Source: Streptomyces gossypii (GTDB taxonomy: Bacteria; Actinomycetota; Actinomycetes; Streptomycetales; Streptomycetaceae). Taken from it: DNA of 64,000 bases. The translations under genes were made by a program, and so were the position numbers. The stretch spans positions 62,001 to 126,000 of the forward strand of contig NZ_JAJAGO010000017.1 of NCBI RefSeq assembly GCF_025165795.1. Direction: 5' to 3'. Shown here one piece after another: positions 18,591-27,987 of this stretch. Position 1 is the first letter of the stretch, and each line of letters starts with the position of its first letter. The notes under the pieces are model-generated. The model did not search any database. It saw nothing but the letters and a program-made list of their open reading frames with translations, and had not been told where the DNA came from.

Positions 18591-19466
18591 TCATGGGCGG
18601 GCCGCGGGCGGGAGCGCCGGGCCGGTGACCGCGCCCCGGAAGCGGTAGCGGCGTTCGGGGCGACCCGCGACGCCGTAGCGCAGGGAGACGTCCGCGCTGC
18701 CGACGGTCTGGAAGTACTCCAGGTAGCGGCGGGCGCTGACCCGGGAGACGCCGGTCAACGCCGCGCACTCGCTGGCGGACAGGGTGCCGTCGGCCTCACG
18801 CAGGGTGCGTTCGACCAGCTCGGCGGTCTCCACGCTCACGCCCTTGGGCAACGCCGGGACCGCGGCGGCCGGCGTCCCCGCTCCGGCCAGTACGCGGTCG
18901 ACGTCGGCCTGGCTGCGGACCACCGTGCCGAGCAGCCGGCCCCGCTGGACGGCATAGCGCTCCAGCCTCACCCGCAGGTCCTCGAACTCGAACGGTTTCA
19001 GCAGGTAGTCGACCACGCCGTGCCGTACCGCACCCCGCACCGCGTCCGCCTCCCGGGCCGCGCTGATGACCATGACGTCGCAGTCGTGGCCGGCTGCGCG
19101 CAGCCGGGGAATGACGTCGAGGCCGAAGACGTCCGGCAGGTACAGGTCGAGCAGGACGAGGTCGGGGCGCAGTTCCCCGACGGCGGCGAGCGCCTGCTCC
19201 CCGGTGCCGACGACCCCGACGACCCGGAAGGGCTCGACGCGTTCGACGAAGGCGCGGTGCACCCGGGCCACCATGAAGTCGTCGTCGACCACGAGCACGC
19301 CAATCGGGTCGCCGGCGCGGGACGCGTCGGCCCTACCGGCCGCAGTGGCGGCCGGGTGCGCCGTACCGGTCCCGGCGTCGGGGTGGGCTGTGCCGGGCGC
19401 AGTCGTCGTCGGATGGGCCGTACCGTTCGTAGCGATCGCGCCGGTCGGGCCGCTCCTACCCGTCAT
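18591..19466 (-). CDS. CitB/DcuR-type response regulator
   Basis: A 291-residue response regulator. Residues 1-55 are an odd, low-complexity Thr/Ala/Gly leader in which GTAHP occurs three times. The receiver domain (about 55-175) has VVDDD, phosphoacceptor Asp in VLLDLYLPD and Lys in YLLKPFE. A C-terminal CitB-type helix-turn-helix follows (ASECAALTGVSRVSARRYLEY). Partner of the sensor kinase whose stop overlaps its start (19463-19466). It most likely activates the divergent tctCBA transporter genes in response to a C4/C6 carboxylate. The N-terminal extension may be a misassigned start; translation could begin nearer residue 50. Confidence 0.92.
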   Translation of the reverse strand: MTGRSGPTGAIATNGTAHPTTTAPGTAHPDAGTGTAHPAATAAGRADASRAGDPIGVLVVDDDFMVARVHRAFVERVEPFRVVGVVGTGEQALAAVGELRPDLVLLDLYLPDVFGLDVIPRLRAAGHDCDVMVISAAREADAVRGAVRHGVVDYLLKPFEFEDLRVRLERYAVQRGRLLGTVVRSQADVDRVLAGAGTPAAAVPALPKGVSVETAELVERTLREADGTLSASECAALTGVSRVSARRYLEYFQTVGSADVSLRYGVAGRPERRYRFRGAVTGPALPPAARP

Positions 19467-21187
19467 GGTGCTGCTCCTTCCGCCACCGCGTCGGTGAGGT
19501 GGCTGACGGTCATGCGTGCGGCGAACATAGCCCCCTCGGGGGTGTTGGTCACCGAGATCTCGCCGCCGTGACGTTCACAGACCAGCCGGGTCAGCGCCAG
19601 GCCGATGCCGCGCTCGCCTTGTCGGGCGGCCTTGGTGGTGAAGCCGTGGGAGAAGACCTCGCGGGCCAGTTCGGGCGCCACACCGGGCCCGGAGTCGCGG
19701 ACCACGATCTCGACGCTGGAGGCGTCCTGCCTCAGCTCGACCTCGACCCAGGCCTCGTGGCCGGCGCCGGGCGCCGCGGCGGCGTCCACGGCGTTGTCGA
19801 CGAGGTTGCCGACCACGGTCGCCACGTCGGCGGCGTCCTCCGGGGCCAGCCGGTCGAGCGCCGTGCGGTCCGAGACGCGCAGGGCGACCCTGCGCTCGGC
19901 CGCGAGGGACGCCTTCGCCGTCAGCAGCGCGGCGACGGCGGTGTCGCGGACCCGGCGGCTGAGGGCAACATCCAGGGACTGGCGCCGCTGGTTGAGCGCG
20001 CGGATGTAGCGCACCACCTCGTCCGACTCGCCGATCTGGATAAGCCCGGAGATGGTGTGCAGCTGGTTGGCGAACTCGTGGGCCTGGGCGCGCAGCAGCT
20101 CGGAGGTGCTGCGAAAGGAGCCGATCTCCCTTTCCAGGCGGGCCAGTTCGGTGCGGTCGCGCAGGGTCGTGACCGAGCCGAGCGGGCGCCCGTCCTTGGT
20201 GACCGTCATCCGGTTCATGACCAGGACCCGCCCGTGACGGACGACGACCTCGTCACGCCTACCGGCCCCGCCTGTTACCTCCCCGGTGTCCGCCCCTGCC
20301 CCCGTACCGGCCAGGACGTCGCGCAGCCGCCCGTCGACGCCGAGGCCGTCCAGGCTCTGGCCCACACAGTCCGAGGGCAGGTCGAGCAGACGCCGGCCCA
20401 TCTCGTTGACCAGGGTGAGCCGGTGCTGCGGATCGAGGGCGACCACGCCCTCGGCGATGCCGTACAGCATCGCCTCCCGGTGCTCGGCGAGCCCGGCGAT
20501 CTCGCGCGGCTCCAGACCGAGGGTCTGCCGTTTGACACGCCGCGCGAGCAGCCAGGAGCCCGCCACACCGAGGCCGCTGGCGATACTGAGGTAGGCGAGG
20601 AGGTAGGAGGAGGCGCCACCGAGGCGCTGCCACACCCTCGGGTCGGCCTCACCGACCATCACGGTGCCGAGGTGCCGGCCGAGGGTCTCCCGGGTGACGC
20701 CGAGCACCGGAACCTGCGCGACGCGTTCACGGCTGCCGTGCAGTGTCAGTGGTCCCGACCAGCCGCGCCCCTCGGCGGCGCCCTCGCTGCGCGGCAGTCG
20801 GCTGCCGATCATCGTGGGGTCGGTGGAGCTGACGACGCGGCCGTCGGCGTCGGCCACGGTGACCGAGGTGACCCCGGACTGGGTCTGCGTGGAGTTCACC
20901 AACGGGGCGAGGGCCTCCTGCGGCACGGGGCGCAGCAGCTGGCTGCGGACCAGTGGTGTGGTGGCCAGCTGTTCGGCCAGGGCGGTGACCCGGCGGCCCT
21001 CGACGCGGTTGAAGGTGGCCCTGGACTGGGCGAGCGAGACGGCGGCGACCGCAAGCAGGACCACGACGACGATGGCGAGCTGGAGGACCAGCATCTCGCC
21101 CGCGAGGGTCTGACGGCGGAAGGTGAGTGCCACGGCGGACTCGATCTCAGCTGACGGAGGCGGGAGGGTGTGCCGGGTCGCCATCAT
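19463..21187 (-). CDS. CitA/DcuS-type sensor histidine kinase
   Basis: A 574-residue membrane kinase. ATG at 21187 (or 21184) follows a GGTGGG site; earlier in-frame codons lack support. It has a first membrane segment (about 34-58), an extracytoplasmic sCACHE/PASP-like sensor (about 60-185: VADADGRVVSSTDP, IGSRLP), a second membrane segment (about 187-207), a cytoplasmic PAS (about 220-320), SPOB-like phosphoacceptor LLRAQAHEFANQLHTISGL and a HATPase domain (GERGIGLALTRLV). This domain order is that of citrate/C4-dicarboxylate sensors and fits the divergent tricarboxylate transporter. Confidence 0.94.
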   Translation of the reverse strand: MMATRHTLPPPSAEIESAVALTFRRQTLAGEMLVLQLAIVVVVLLAVAAVSLAQSRATFNRVEGRRVTALAEQLATTPLVRSQLLRPVPQEALAPLVNSTQTQSGVTSVTVADADGRVVSSTDPTMIGSRLPRSEGAAEGRGWSGPLTLHGSRERVAQVPVLGVTRETLGRHLGTVMVGEADPRVWQRLGGASSYLLAYLSIASGLGVAGSWLLARRVKRQTLGLEPREIAGLAEHREAMLYGIAEGVVALDPQHRLTLVNEMGRRLLDLPSDCVGQSLDGLGVDGRLRDVLAGTGAGADTGEVTGGAGRRDEVVVRHGRVLVMNRMTVTKDGRPLGSVTTLRDRTELARLEREIGSFRSTSELLRAQAHEFANQLHTISGLIQIGESDEVVRYIRALNQRRQSLDVALSRRVRDTAVAALLTAKASLAAERRVALRVSDRTALDRLAPEDAADVATVVGNLVDNAVDAAAAPGAGHEAWVEVELRQDASSVEIVVRDSGPGVAPELAREVFSHGFTTKAARQGERGIGLALTRLVCERHGGEISVTNTPEGAMFAARMTVSHLTDAVAEGAAP

Positions 21188-21387
21188 GGTGCCCACCTGC
21201 GGCGAAGGAAAGAGATGTGCTGTGTTCGCAACGAACCAGCGATCCGCCGGAGACCGCAAAGACCACAACCTCCCTTGGTTGCGCAAGGCAGACAGGCCGT
21301 CGGTGCACGGGCACCATGTGGCCCAGTCGCCCTCCCCCACAGGGCTCTCCCCCGTACCGATCTACCAACCGACAGGTGGTGTCATTC

Positions 21388-22374
21388 GTGCGCCTGCGCA
21401 CCCCCCTCGCCCTAGTAGGGGCCGCCGTGCTCGTGCTCGCGGGACCGCCGTTGCTCTCCACGGGCAGCGACTCCGGGACCGGCACGCAGATCCCCGGCCT
21501 GCGCTTCATGGTTCCCAACACGCCCGGCGGCGGCTACGACATCACCGCCCGCACAGCCGCCAAGAACGCCGAGGACGTCGGGCTCACGCACAACATCGAG
21601 GTGTTCAATCTGCCGGGCGCGGGCGGCACCGTGGGCCTGAGCCGGCTGGTGAGCGAGCACGGCAACGGCAAGCTCGCCATGTCCATGGGTCTCGGTGTCG
21701 TGGGCGCCGTCCGCTCCAACCACGCGCCCAATACCCTCGCCGACACCACGCCGATCGCGCGGCTCACCGAGGAGCAGGACGTCGTCGTGGTCGGCAAGGA
21801 CTCGCCGTACAGGACGATCGACGAGCTGATCGCCGCCTGGAAGAAGGACCCCGGCAAGATCCCCGTCGGGGGTGGCTCGTCGCCGGGCGGACCCGACCAT
21901 CTCGCGCCGATGCTGATGGCACAGGCCGCCGGGATCTCGCCCAAGTCGGTCAACTACGTCCCCTTCGACGGCGGCGGCGAGCTGCTCGCCTCCATCCTCG
22001 GCAACAAGGTCGGCTTCGGGGTCTCCGGCGTCGGCGAGTACCTGGACCAGATCAAGGCGGGCGAGCTGAGGGTGCTCGCGGTGACCGGCCCGGAACGGGT
22101 CGACGACCTGAAGGACGCACCGACACTCAAGGAGTCCGGCTACGACGTGGAATTCACCAACTGGCGCGGCATCGTCGCCCCGCCCGGGCTGTCGGACGCG
22201 GAGCGGAACAAGCTGATTCGCCTGGCCGAGGAGCTGCACGACTCGCCCGAGTGGCAGGAGTCGATGGACAAGAACGGCTGGGACGACGCCTTCCTGACCG
22301 GTGAGAAGTTCGGCACGTTCCTGGAGGCCCAGGACAAGCGTGTGGTGTCGGTGCTGAAGGAGCTGGGGCTGTGA
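21388..22374 (+). CDS. tctC: Tripartite tricarboxylate transporter substrate-binding protein (TctC/Bug)
   Basis: A 328-residue secreted binding protein. Of three clustered GTG codons, 21388 is chosen because AGGTGG (21374-21379) is 8 nt upstream and the product starts with a clean signal peptide (VRLRTPLALVGAAVLVLAG). The mature part has the Bug-family signature FMVPNTPGGGYDITAR near residues 40-55 and FTNWRGIVAPPGLS near 255. It captures a carboxylate outside the membrane and passes it to TctAB. First gene of tctCBA, divergent from the CitA-type sensor. The exact ligand (citrate, tricarballylate, phthalate and others) is not deducible. Confidence 0.93.
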   Translation: MRLRTPLALVGAAVLVLAGPPLLSTGSDSGTGTQIPGLRFMVPNTPGGGYDITARTAAKNAEDVGLTHNIEVFNLPGAGGTVGLSRLVSEHGNGKLAMSMGLGVVGAVRSNHAPNTLADTTPIARLTEEQDVVVVGKDSPYRTIDELIAAWKKDPGKIPVGGGSSPGGPDHLAPMLMAQAAGISPKSVNYVPFDGGGELLASILGNKVGFGVSGVGEYLDQIKAGELRVLAVTGPERVDDLKDAPTLKESGYDVEFTNWRGIVAPPGLSDAERNKLIRLAEELHDSPEWQESMDKNGWDDAFLTGEKFGTFLEAQDKRVVSVLKELGL

Positions 22375-22910
22375 CGACGACGCGGACCGACTCTTCCCCG
22401 GCCCCGGCGGCCGGGCGGCGCTCGTGGCTGCGCGAGCACTCCGAGCTGGGCGTGTGCGTGATGCTGCTCGCGCTCGGCGCGCTCGTCCTGACCGACGCGC
22501 TCACCATGGACGTCGACATCACCCAGCGCGGGCCGGTCGGCCCGAAGACGGTTCCGATCGTCGTCGGGATCGGGCTGCTGGTGATCGCCGCGCTGCTCGC
22601 CGTCGACGTGCTGCGCGGCGGCCGGGGCGAGGCCGAGGGCGGCGAGGACGTAGACCTGTCCGAACCGGCCGACTGGCGCACGGTGCTGCTGCTCGTCGGG
22701 ATCTTCCTGGGCGCGGCCGCGCTGATCGAGCCGGCCGGCTTCCCCGTCGCGGGCGCGGTGTTGTTCTGGGGTGCCGCCTTCGCCCTCGGCAGCCGCCGCG
22801 TGGACCGCGACCCTCTGATCGCCGCGGTGCTGTCCCTGATCACCTACGTCGTCTTCGACAAGCTGCTCGGAGTGCCGCTGCCCGGCGGTCCGCTGATGGG
22901 AGTGCTCTGA
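22371..22910 (+). CDS. tctB: Tripartite tricarboxylate transporter small membrane subunit (TctB)
   Basis: A 179-residue protein with four hydrophobic segments (about 28-44, 60-78, 105-120 and a split region about 122-165), as in TctB. Its GTG start overlaps the tctC stop (GTGA), indicating coupled translation. TctB is the small, poorly conserved membrane partner of TctA in sodium-driven carboxylate uptake. The N-terminus is hydrophilic and Ser/Thr/Pro-rich. Confidence 0.9.
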   Translation: MTTTRTDSSPAPAAGRRSWLREHSELGVCVMLLALGALVLTDALTMDVDITQRGPVGPKTVPIVVGIGLLVIAALLAVDVLRGGRGEAEGGEDVDLSEPADWRTVLLLVGIFLGAAALIEPAGFPVAGAVLFWGAAFALGSRRVDRDPLIAAVLSLITYVVFDKLLGVPLPGGPLMGVL

Positions 22911-22911
22911 C

Positions 22912-24411
22912 ATGGACGCCTTCAACTCCCTCATGGGCGGTTTCGGTACGGCACTCACCCCGCTCAATCTCCTGTGGGCCGCCCTCGGTGTGCTGCTCGG
23001 CACGGCCATCGGCGTCCTGCCGGGCATCGGCCCGGCGATGGCGGTCGCGCTGCTGCTGCCGGTGACGTACGGGCTGGACCCGGTTGCCGCGTTCATCATG
23101 TTCGCCGGCATCTACTACGGCGCGATGTTCGGCGGTTCGACCACCTCCATCCTGCTCAACACCCCCGGCGAGAGCGCCGCCGTGGTCGCGGCCATGGAGG
23201 GCAACCCCATGGCCAAGGCGGGGCGCGGCTCCCAGGCGCTGGCGGCCGCCGCCATCGGGCACTTCGCGGGCGGCATGATCGGCACGATCCTTCTGGTGAT
23301 ACTGGCGCCGACGGTCGCCGACCTTGCGGTGGACATCGGTGCTCCGGACTACTTCGCCATCATGGTGCTGGCGTTCATCGCCGTGACGTCGGTGCTGGGT
23401 TCGTCACGGATCAGAGGCCTGGCCTCCCTGCTGATCGGACTGACGATCGGCCTGGTGGGCCTGGACCAGATGACGGGCCAGCAGCGGCTGACCTTCGGTT
23501 CGCTGCAACTCGCCGACGGCATCGACGTGGTGATCGTCGCGGTCGGTCTGTTCGCCATCGGCGAGGCGCTGTGGGTGGCGGCGCATCTGCGGCGCGGGGG
23601 GGCCGAGCCGATCCCGGTGGGCCGTCCCTGGCTCGGTCGCGATGATGTGAAACGGACCTGGAAGTCCTGGCTGCGCGGCCCGCTCATCGGCTTCCCGTTC
23701 GGCGCGATCCCGGCGGGCGGCGCGGAAATCCCCACGTTCCTGTCGTACGTCACGGAGAAGCGCCTGTCCAAGAACAAGGACGAGTGGGGCAAGGGCGCCA
23801 TCGAGGGCGTGGCCGGCCCGGAGTCGGCGGCGTCGGCCTCGGCGGCGGGAACGCTGGTGTCCATGCTGACCCTGGGGCTGCCGACGACGGCGGTCGCGGC
23901 CGTCATGCTGGCCGCCTTCCAGCAGTACGGCATCCAGCCCGGCCCGCTGCTCTTCGACCGCGAACCCGAGCTGGTGTGGGGCCTGATCGCGTCGCTCTTC
24001 GTCGGCATGGTGCTGCTGCTCGCGCTCAACCTGCCGCTGGCGCCGGTGTGGGCCAAGCTGCTGCGGATCCCGCGGCCGTACCTCTACGCGGGGATCATGT
24101 TCTTCGCGGCGGTCGGCGCGTACGCGGTCGGCGGCGAGGTCATCGACCTGGTGACCCTGCTGGTCATCGGCCTGATCGGCTTCGGCATGCGGCGCTACGG
24201 CCTGCCCATCCTGCCCGCCGTGATCGGCGTCATCCTCGGCCCGAACGCCGAGCAGCAGTTGCGCCGCGCCCTGCAGATCAGCGACGGCAGCGTGACCGGG
24301 CTGGTCAACACGCCGTTCGCGGTGACGGTGTACGCGGTGATCGTGCTGCTGCTGGCGTGGCCGCTGCTGAAGCTGCTGGTGAGCCGGAGGCGGCCACGGG
24401 CCGACGCCTGA
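22912..24411 (+). CDS. tctA: Tripartite tricarboxylate transporter large permease (TctA)
   Basis: A 499-residue permease with about 11-12 membrane segments. Conserved TctA features are visible: GVLPGIGPAMAVALLLP (near 38-54), YYGAMFGGSTTSILLNTPGE (near 66-85), PFGAIPAGGAEIPTFLSY (near 262-280), EGVAGPESA and LTLGLPTTAV (near 322-331). It is the ion-coupled transport channel of the system. It starts one base after the tctB stop, so all three genes form one operon, probably activated by the divergent CitAB-type system. Confidence 0.95.
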   Translation: MDAFNSLMGGFGTALTPLNLLWAALGVLLGTAIGVLPGIGPAMAVALLLPVTYGLDPVAAFIMFAGIYYGAMFGGSTTSILLNTPGESAAVVAAMEGNPMAKAGRGSQALAAAAIGHFAGGMIGTILLVILAPTVADLAVDIGAPDYFAIMVLAFIAVTSVLGSSRIRGLASLLIGLTIGLVGLDQMTGQQRLTFGSLQLADGIDVVIVAVGLFAIGEALWVAAHLRRGGAEPIPVGRPWLGRDDVKRTWKSWLRGPLIGFPFGAIPAGGAEIPTFLSYVTEKRLSKNKDEWGKGAIEGVAGPESAASASAAGTLVSMLTLGLPTTAVAAVMLAAFQQYGIQPGPLLFDREPELVWGLIASLFVGMVLLLALNLPLAPVWAKLLRIPRPYLYAGIMFFAAVGAYAVGGEVIDLVTLLVIGLIGFGMRRYGLPILPAVIGVILGPNAEQQLRRALQISDGSVTGLVNTPFAVTVYAVIVLLLAWPLLKLLVSRRRPRADA

Positions 24412-24762
24412 TCCTCAGTCCGGGAAGCTCAGCCGGACCTGGCCGTCGGGGTTGTCCTTGCCGGTATCCGCCAACCTCCGCCAGGCCAACCCCAGGCGGC
24501 CGGATTGCCACGCGCCCCGGCCGGTGCCGTGGTCATCCCCTCCCGGGATGACCACGGCGACTGGAGCGCCCGTGCGGTGCGCAGAAATCGGCCGTGGCTG
24601 GTCCCGTCGCGCTGGCAGCCCGATGCGTGCCGAACAGCCGATCAGGAGTCGTCGCGCATGATTCCACGACCGCCGTCCCTGCGAGCGTCGTCCCCACCGG
24701 TGTCCCGGCCCACCGAGCAAGCAGCAGCGGCTTCTCGTCCGCGAGCGCGACCCGCCGCCCGT
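24412..24762. other. Convergent intergenic region with hairpin and possible gene relic
   Basis: This 351-bp gap separates the tctA and sbcC stops. It contains the terminator hairpin at 24526-24558. On the minus strand, codons ending at 24415 with good codon usage read ...RRLADTGKDNPDGQVRLSFPD-stop, which may be the C-terminal remnant of a lost gene; no start or family could be recognised. Confidence 0.4.
24526..24558. terminator. Perfect 14-bp-stem hairpin, bidirectional terminator
   Basis: GCCGTGGTCATCCC and GGGATGACCACGGC are exact complements around CTCCC. It lies between convergent tctA and sbcC, so it probably ends both transcripts. No U-tract. Confidence 0.7.
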
Positions 24763-27700
24763 TCAGCCGCTGACCCGATGCGCGCCGGCACTCTCCGCGT
24801 GGTGCCGCAGTGACGAGCCGGTGCGGGTCTTGACGACCTCCAACTGGGCCGGGATACGCCGCCGCAGGTCGGCGACGTGGCTGACGATGCCCACGCTGCG
24901 GTCCCGCTCCCGCAGGGAGTCGAGCACATCCAGGACTTCGTCCAGCGTCTCCTCGTCCAGGCTGCCGAAGCCCTCGTCGATGAAGAGGGTGTCCAGCGGG
25001 ATGCCGCCCGCCTCGTCCGTGACGACGTCGGCGAGGCCCAGTGCCAGCGCGAGCGAGGCGAAGAACGTCTCACCCCCGGAGAGCGAGGCGGTGTCGCGTT
25101 CGACGCCCGTCCAGGAGTCGATGACATGGAGGCCCAGGCCCGAACGGCCGCGCCCGGACGCCCGCTCCGCCGAGTGCACCAGCGTGTAGCGCCCGGCCGA
25201 CATCCGGGCCAGCCGGGCGCTGGCGGCGGCGGCCACCTGCTCGAGCCGGGCCGCCAGCACATAGGTCTCCAGCCGCATCTTCCGTTCGTTCGAAGCCGAG
25301 GTGCCCGCGGCGAGCCCCGCGAGCCCGGACAGCCGCCGGTGGGTCTCGCGCAGCGGAGCGGCCCTGCGGACGTCGGCGGAGGCGCGGGTGCTCAGCCGGT
25401 CGAGTTCGGCGCAGCGGTGGAGGGCGGCGTCCTGGACCGCGGAGGCGTCTCGCAGCCGGCGGGTGGCTGCTTCGACCTCCGTCTGCGCCGCAGCCGGATC
25501 GGGGGCGGGCAGGCGAGCCGCTTCGGCGAGACCGGGGTCGGCCAGCTCCGCCGCCACCGCACGCTCCTCCGCCTGCCAGGTCTCCAGTCGCTCGCGCAGG
25601 GCACCCTGTTCGGCTTCGCCGAGGACGGCCGCGAGGGCCTCGTCCACCGTCTCGAACCGGGCACGCCGCGCGGCGTCGGCCGCCCCGGCGCCGGCGTCGG
25701 CCAAGCGCCGAGCCGCCGCCCGTGCCGTCCCGGCGGCTTCCGCCGCGGCGGCCAGCAGCCCCGCCGTGCGTTCCAGCAGCGTGGCACGCTCGGCCACCCC
25801 GGAGGCGTCGCCGCTGGCCTCGCGCACCTCTTCGAGCAGGGCCGTCCGCTCGCGCTGGAGGGCTTCGCGGTGGGAGGTGCGGGCGGCGAGGCGGCGTTCG
25901 GCGTCCCGCCGGACCGCGAGCCGCCGCAGCTGTTCCTGCTCGGCACGGGCCAGGCTCTCCCGTGCCTCGTGGGCGCCGGACGCCTCGGTGTACGCGGCGG
26001 CGTGGCCGGCCTCCAGCTCAGCGACCGCGGCGGCCAGTTCACCGACGCTTCGGTGGTGGTCGCCTCCCTTTCCGTCACCCGGCACGTCGGGCCCGCCGTG
26101 CTCCTCCTGCTCGTCCTGCTCGTCCTGCTCGTCCGATTCGGTGCGGGCGGCGGCCAGTTGCCCTTCCAGCGCCCGCAACTGCGCGCCCGCCTCCTCTCGT
26201 ACGCCGTCGGCCCGGCGGTACGCCTCCAGCGCCGCGTCCTCGGCGCTTTGGTCGACATGCCCGTCGTCCAGCGGCGCCGGGGCGGGGTGCTCCGGACTGC
26301 CGCAGACGGCGCAGGCCGCGCCGGGGCGCAGCGCGGCGGCGAGCTCGGCGGCGATGCCGCGCAGGCGGCGGTCCCTGAGGTCCAGCCAGTGCTGGTGTGC
26401 GTCGGCGGACCGCTCGCGGGCGGTCAGCAGTGCGGCGTGGGCGGTCTGCAGCTCCGTCTCCAGCCGGTCGCGGCGGCGGGCGGCGGCGAGGCGGCGGCGG
26501 GCGGGGCCGAGCTGCCCGGCCAGATGCTCGGCACGGGTGGCGGCGTCCTGCGCGCCCTCGACACGCTGCTGGAAGACGGGTCGTGCCGTCTCCCACTCCG
26601 CGAGCCACTCCTCGGCCTCCCGCAGTGCCTCCTCGTCGGTGCGGGACTCGCTCTCCAGCGCGGCCAGTTCGGCCGCCAGGTCATCGCTGCGCTGTTCGGC
26701 GCGGCGGGCGGAAGCCAGGGTGCCCAGTTCCTGCCGGGCCTCGTGTTCGCGCGCGATCAGTGCGGCAGGTTCGGCCTCGGCGAACTCCGGGGGCAGCGCC
26801 GCACGGAGGCCGCTCTCCGCCCTGGCGGCCTCGGTCTCCTCGGCGGCTGCCGTGGCCCGCAGGGTGACGGCCGGGACGACGGCCTCGGCGGCGCGGGCGG
26901 CTGCCAGCCGTTCCGTGATCCGCTCTCGCTCCTCCGCGTCGGCGCGGAGTTGACCGGCCCGCTGGCGGGCCGCGTCGTACCGCTTCTGGCGGCGGGCCAG
27001 CTCCCGGGCGTCCTCCAGACGTACGAGCGCGCGGGTGTGCGCTTCCTCCGCGCTGCGGACCGCGAGTGCGGCGCTGTCGGTGCGCTCCCGTGCGGCCGAG
27101 CGGGCGAGAGCGGCCCACTCCAGGACGGATTCGGCCGGTGCCGGCTCCTCGGCCGCCGTCTCCGTCTTCCCCTCGGCACCGGCCGTCCGGCCCCGTGCCG
27201 CGCCGCGCGTGCCGCCGGTGGCGCGCTGGCCAGGGACGCCGCCGGGCTGGGCCTGCTGCCTGGCGGGCGACGGCAGCCATTCGGCGGCGAGGTCGCTGCC
27301 CAGGTCGGTGCCCGCGGCCTGCCGCATGCGGTGGGCGAGTGCCAGCAGCGCGTCGTCCGCGCCGCGCACCTCCTCCTGCGTCTCCCGGCGCATCCGGACG
27401 AGTTCGTCCTCCACCGCGACGAACCGGCCGGTGTCGAAGAGCCGCCCGAGCAGTTTTGCCCGGTCCTCCGCGCCGGACCGCAGGAAGCGGGCGAAGTCGC
27501 CCTGCGGGAGGAGCGCCACCTGGCAGAACTGGTCACGGCTCATGCCGAGCAGGGTGCCGATCTCCTCGCCGATCTCCAGGTGCGAACGGCTGAGCGCCTT
27601 CCACTCCCCGGCTCCGGAGTTGTACTCGCGCAGCGCGGCGTGGGCCCGCTCCCGCGTCAGGCCGCCACGGCCCGACTTCTTGGGACGGAGCTGTTCGGGG

Positions 27701-27987
27701 CGGCGGGTGATCTCCAGGCGGCGCCCGCCGAGGGACAGTTCGAGCACCACCTCGGTCAGGGTGTGCGCGTCGGCGTGGTCGCTGCGCAGGCCCCCGCCGG
27801 GCTGCTGCCTGGCCCCGGGCACACCGCCGTACAAGGCGAAGCACACCGCGTCCAGCAGCGAGGTCTTGCCCGCGCCGGTGGCGCCGTGCAGGAGGAACAG
27901 GCCGTCGGCGCAGAGCCCGTCGAAGTCGACGTGCTGGGTGCCGCCGAAGGGGCCGAAGGCCGTCACGGTGAGCCGGTGCGGCCTCAC
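24763..27987 (-). CDS. sbcC: SbcC-type SMC-like exonuclease ATPase subunit
   Basis: A 1074-residue SMC/Rad50-type protein. Walker A GATGAGKT is at residues 35-42; long Ala/Glu/Arg-rich coiled coils flank a zinc hook CAVCGSPEH near residue 565; the ABC signature LSGGETF and Walker B LDTLFIDEGFGSLDEE lie near the C-terminus. With SbcD it forms a dsDNA exonuclease/hairpin endonuclease that processes palindromes and stalled forks. Its start overlaps sbcD by 4 bp (27984-27987), so the nuclease comes first in the operon. Some coiled-coil stretches are rich in EQDEQDEQEE, a local repeat likely to vary between strains. Confidence 0.96.
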   Translation of the reverse strand: MRPHRLTVTAFGPFGGTQHVDFDGLCADGLFLLHGATGAGKTSLLDAVCFALYGGVPGARQQPGGGLRSDHADAHTLTEVVLELSLGGRRLEITRRPEQLRPKKSGRGGLTRERAHAALREYNSGAGEWKALSRSHLEIGEEIGTLLGMSRDQFCQVALLPQGDFARFLRSGAEDRAKLLGRLFDTGRFVAVEDELVRMRRETQEEVRGADDALLALAHRMRQAAGTDLGSDLAAEWLPSPARQQAQPGGVPGQRATGGTRGAARGRTAGAEGKTETAAEEPAPAESVLEWAALARSAARERTDSAALAVRSAEEAHTRALVRLEDARELARRQKRYDAARQRAGQLRADAEERERITERLAAARAAEAVVPAVTLRATAAAEETEAARAESGLRAALPPEFAEAEPAALIAREHEARQELGTLASARRAEQRSDDLAAELAALESESRTDEEALREAEEWLAEWETARPVFQQRVEGAQDAATRAEHLAGQLGPARRRLAAARRRDRLETELQTAHAALLTARERSADAHQHWLDLRDRRLRGIAAELAAALRPGAACAVCGSPEHPAPAPLDDGHVDQSAEDAALEAYRRADGVREEAGAQLRALEGQLAAARTESDEQDEQDEQEEHGGPDVPGDGKGGDHHRSVGELAAAVAELEAGHAAAYTEASGAHEARESLARAEQEQLRRLAVRRDAERRLAARTSHREALQRERTALLEEVREASGDASGVAERATLLERTAGLLAAAAEAAGTARAAARRLADAGAGAADAARRARFETVDEALAAVLGEAEQGALRERLETWQAEERAVAAELADPGLAEAARLPAPDPAAAQTEVEAATRRLRDASAVQDAALHRCAELDRLSTRASADVRRAAPLRETHRRLSGLAGLAAGTSASNERKMRLETYVLAARLEQVAAAASARLARMSAGRYTLVHSAERASGRGRSGLGLHVIDSWTGVERDTASLSGGETFFASLALALGLADVVTDEAGGIPLDTLFIDEGFGSLDEETLDEVLDVLDSLRERDRSVGIVSHVADLRRRIPAQLEVVKTRTGSSLRHHAESAGAHRVSG

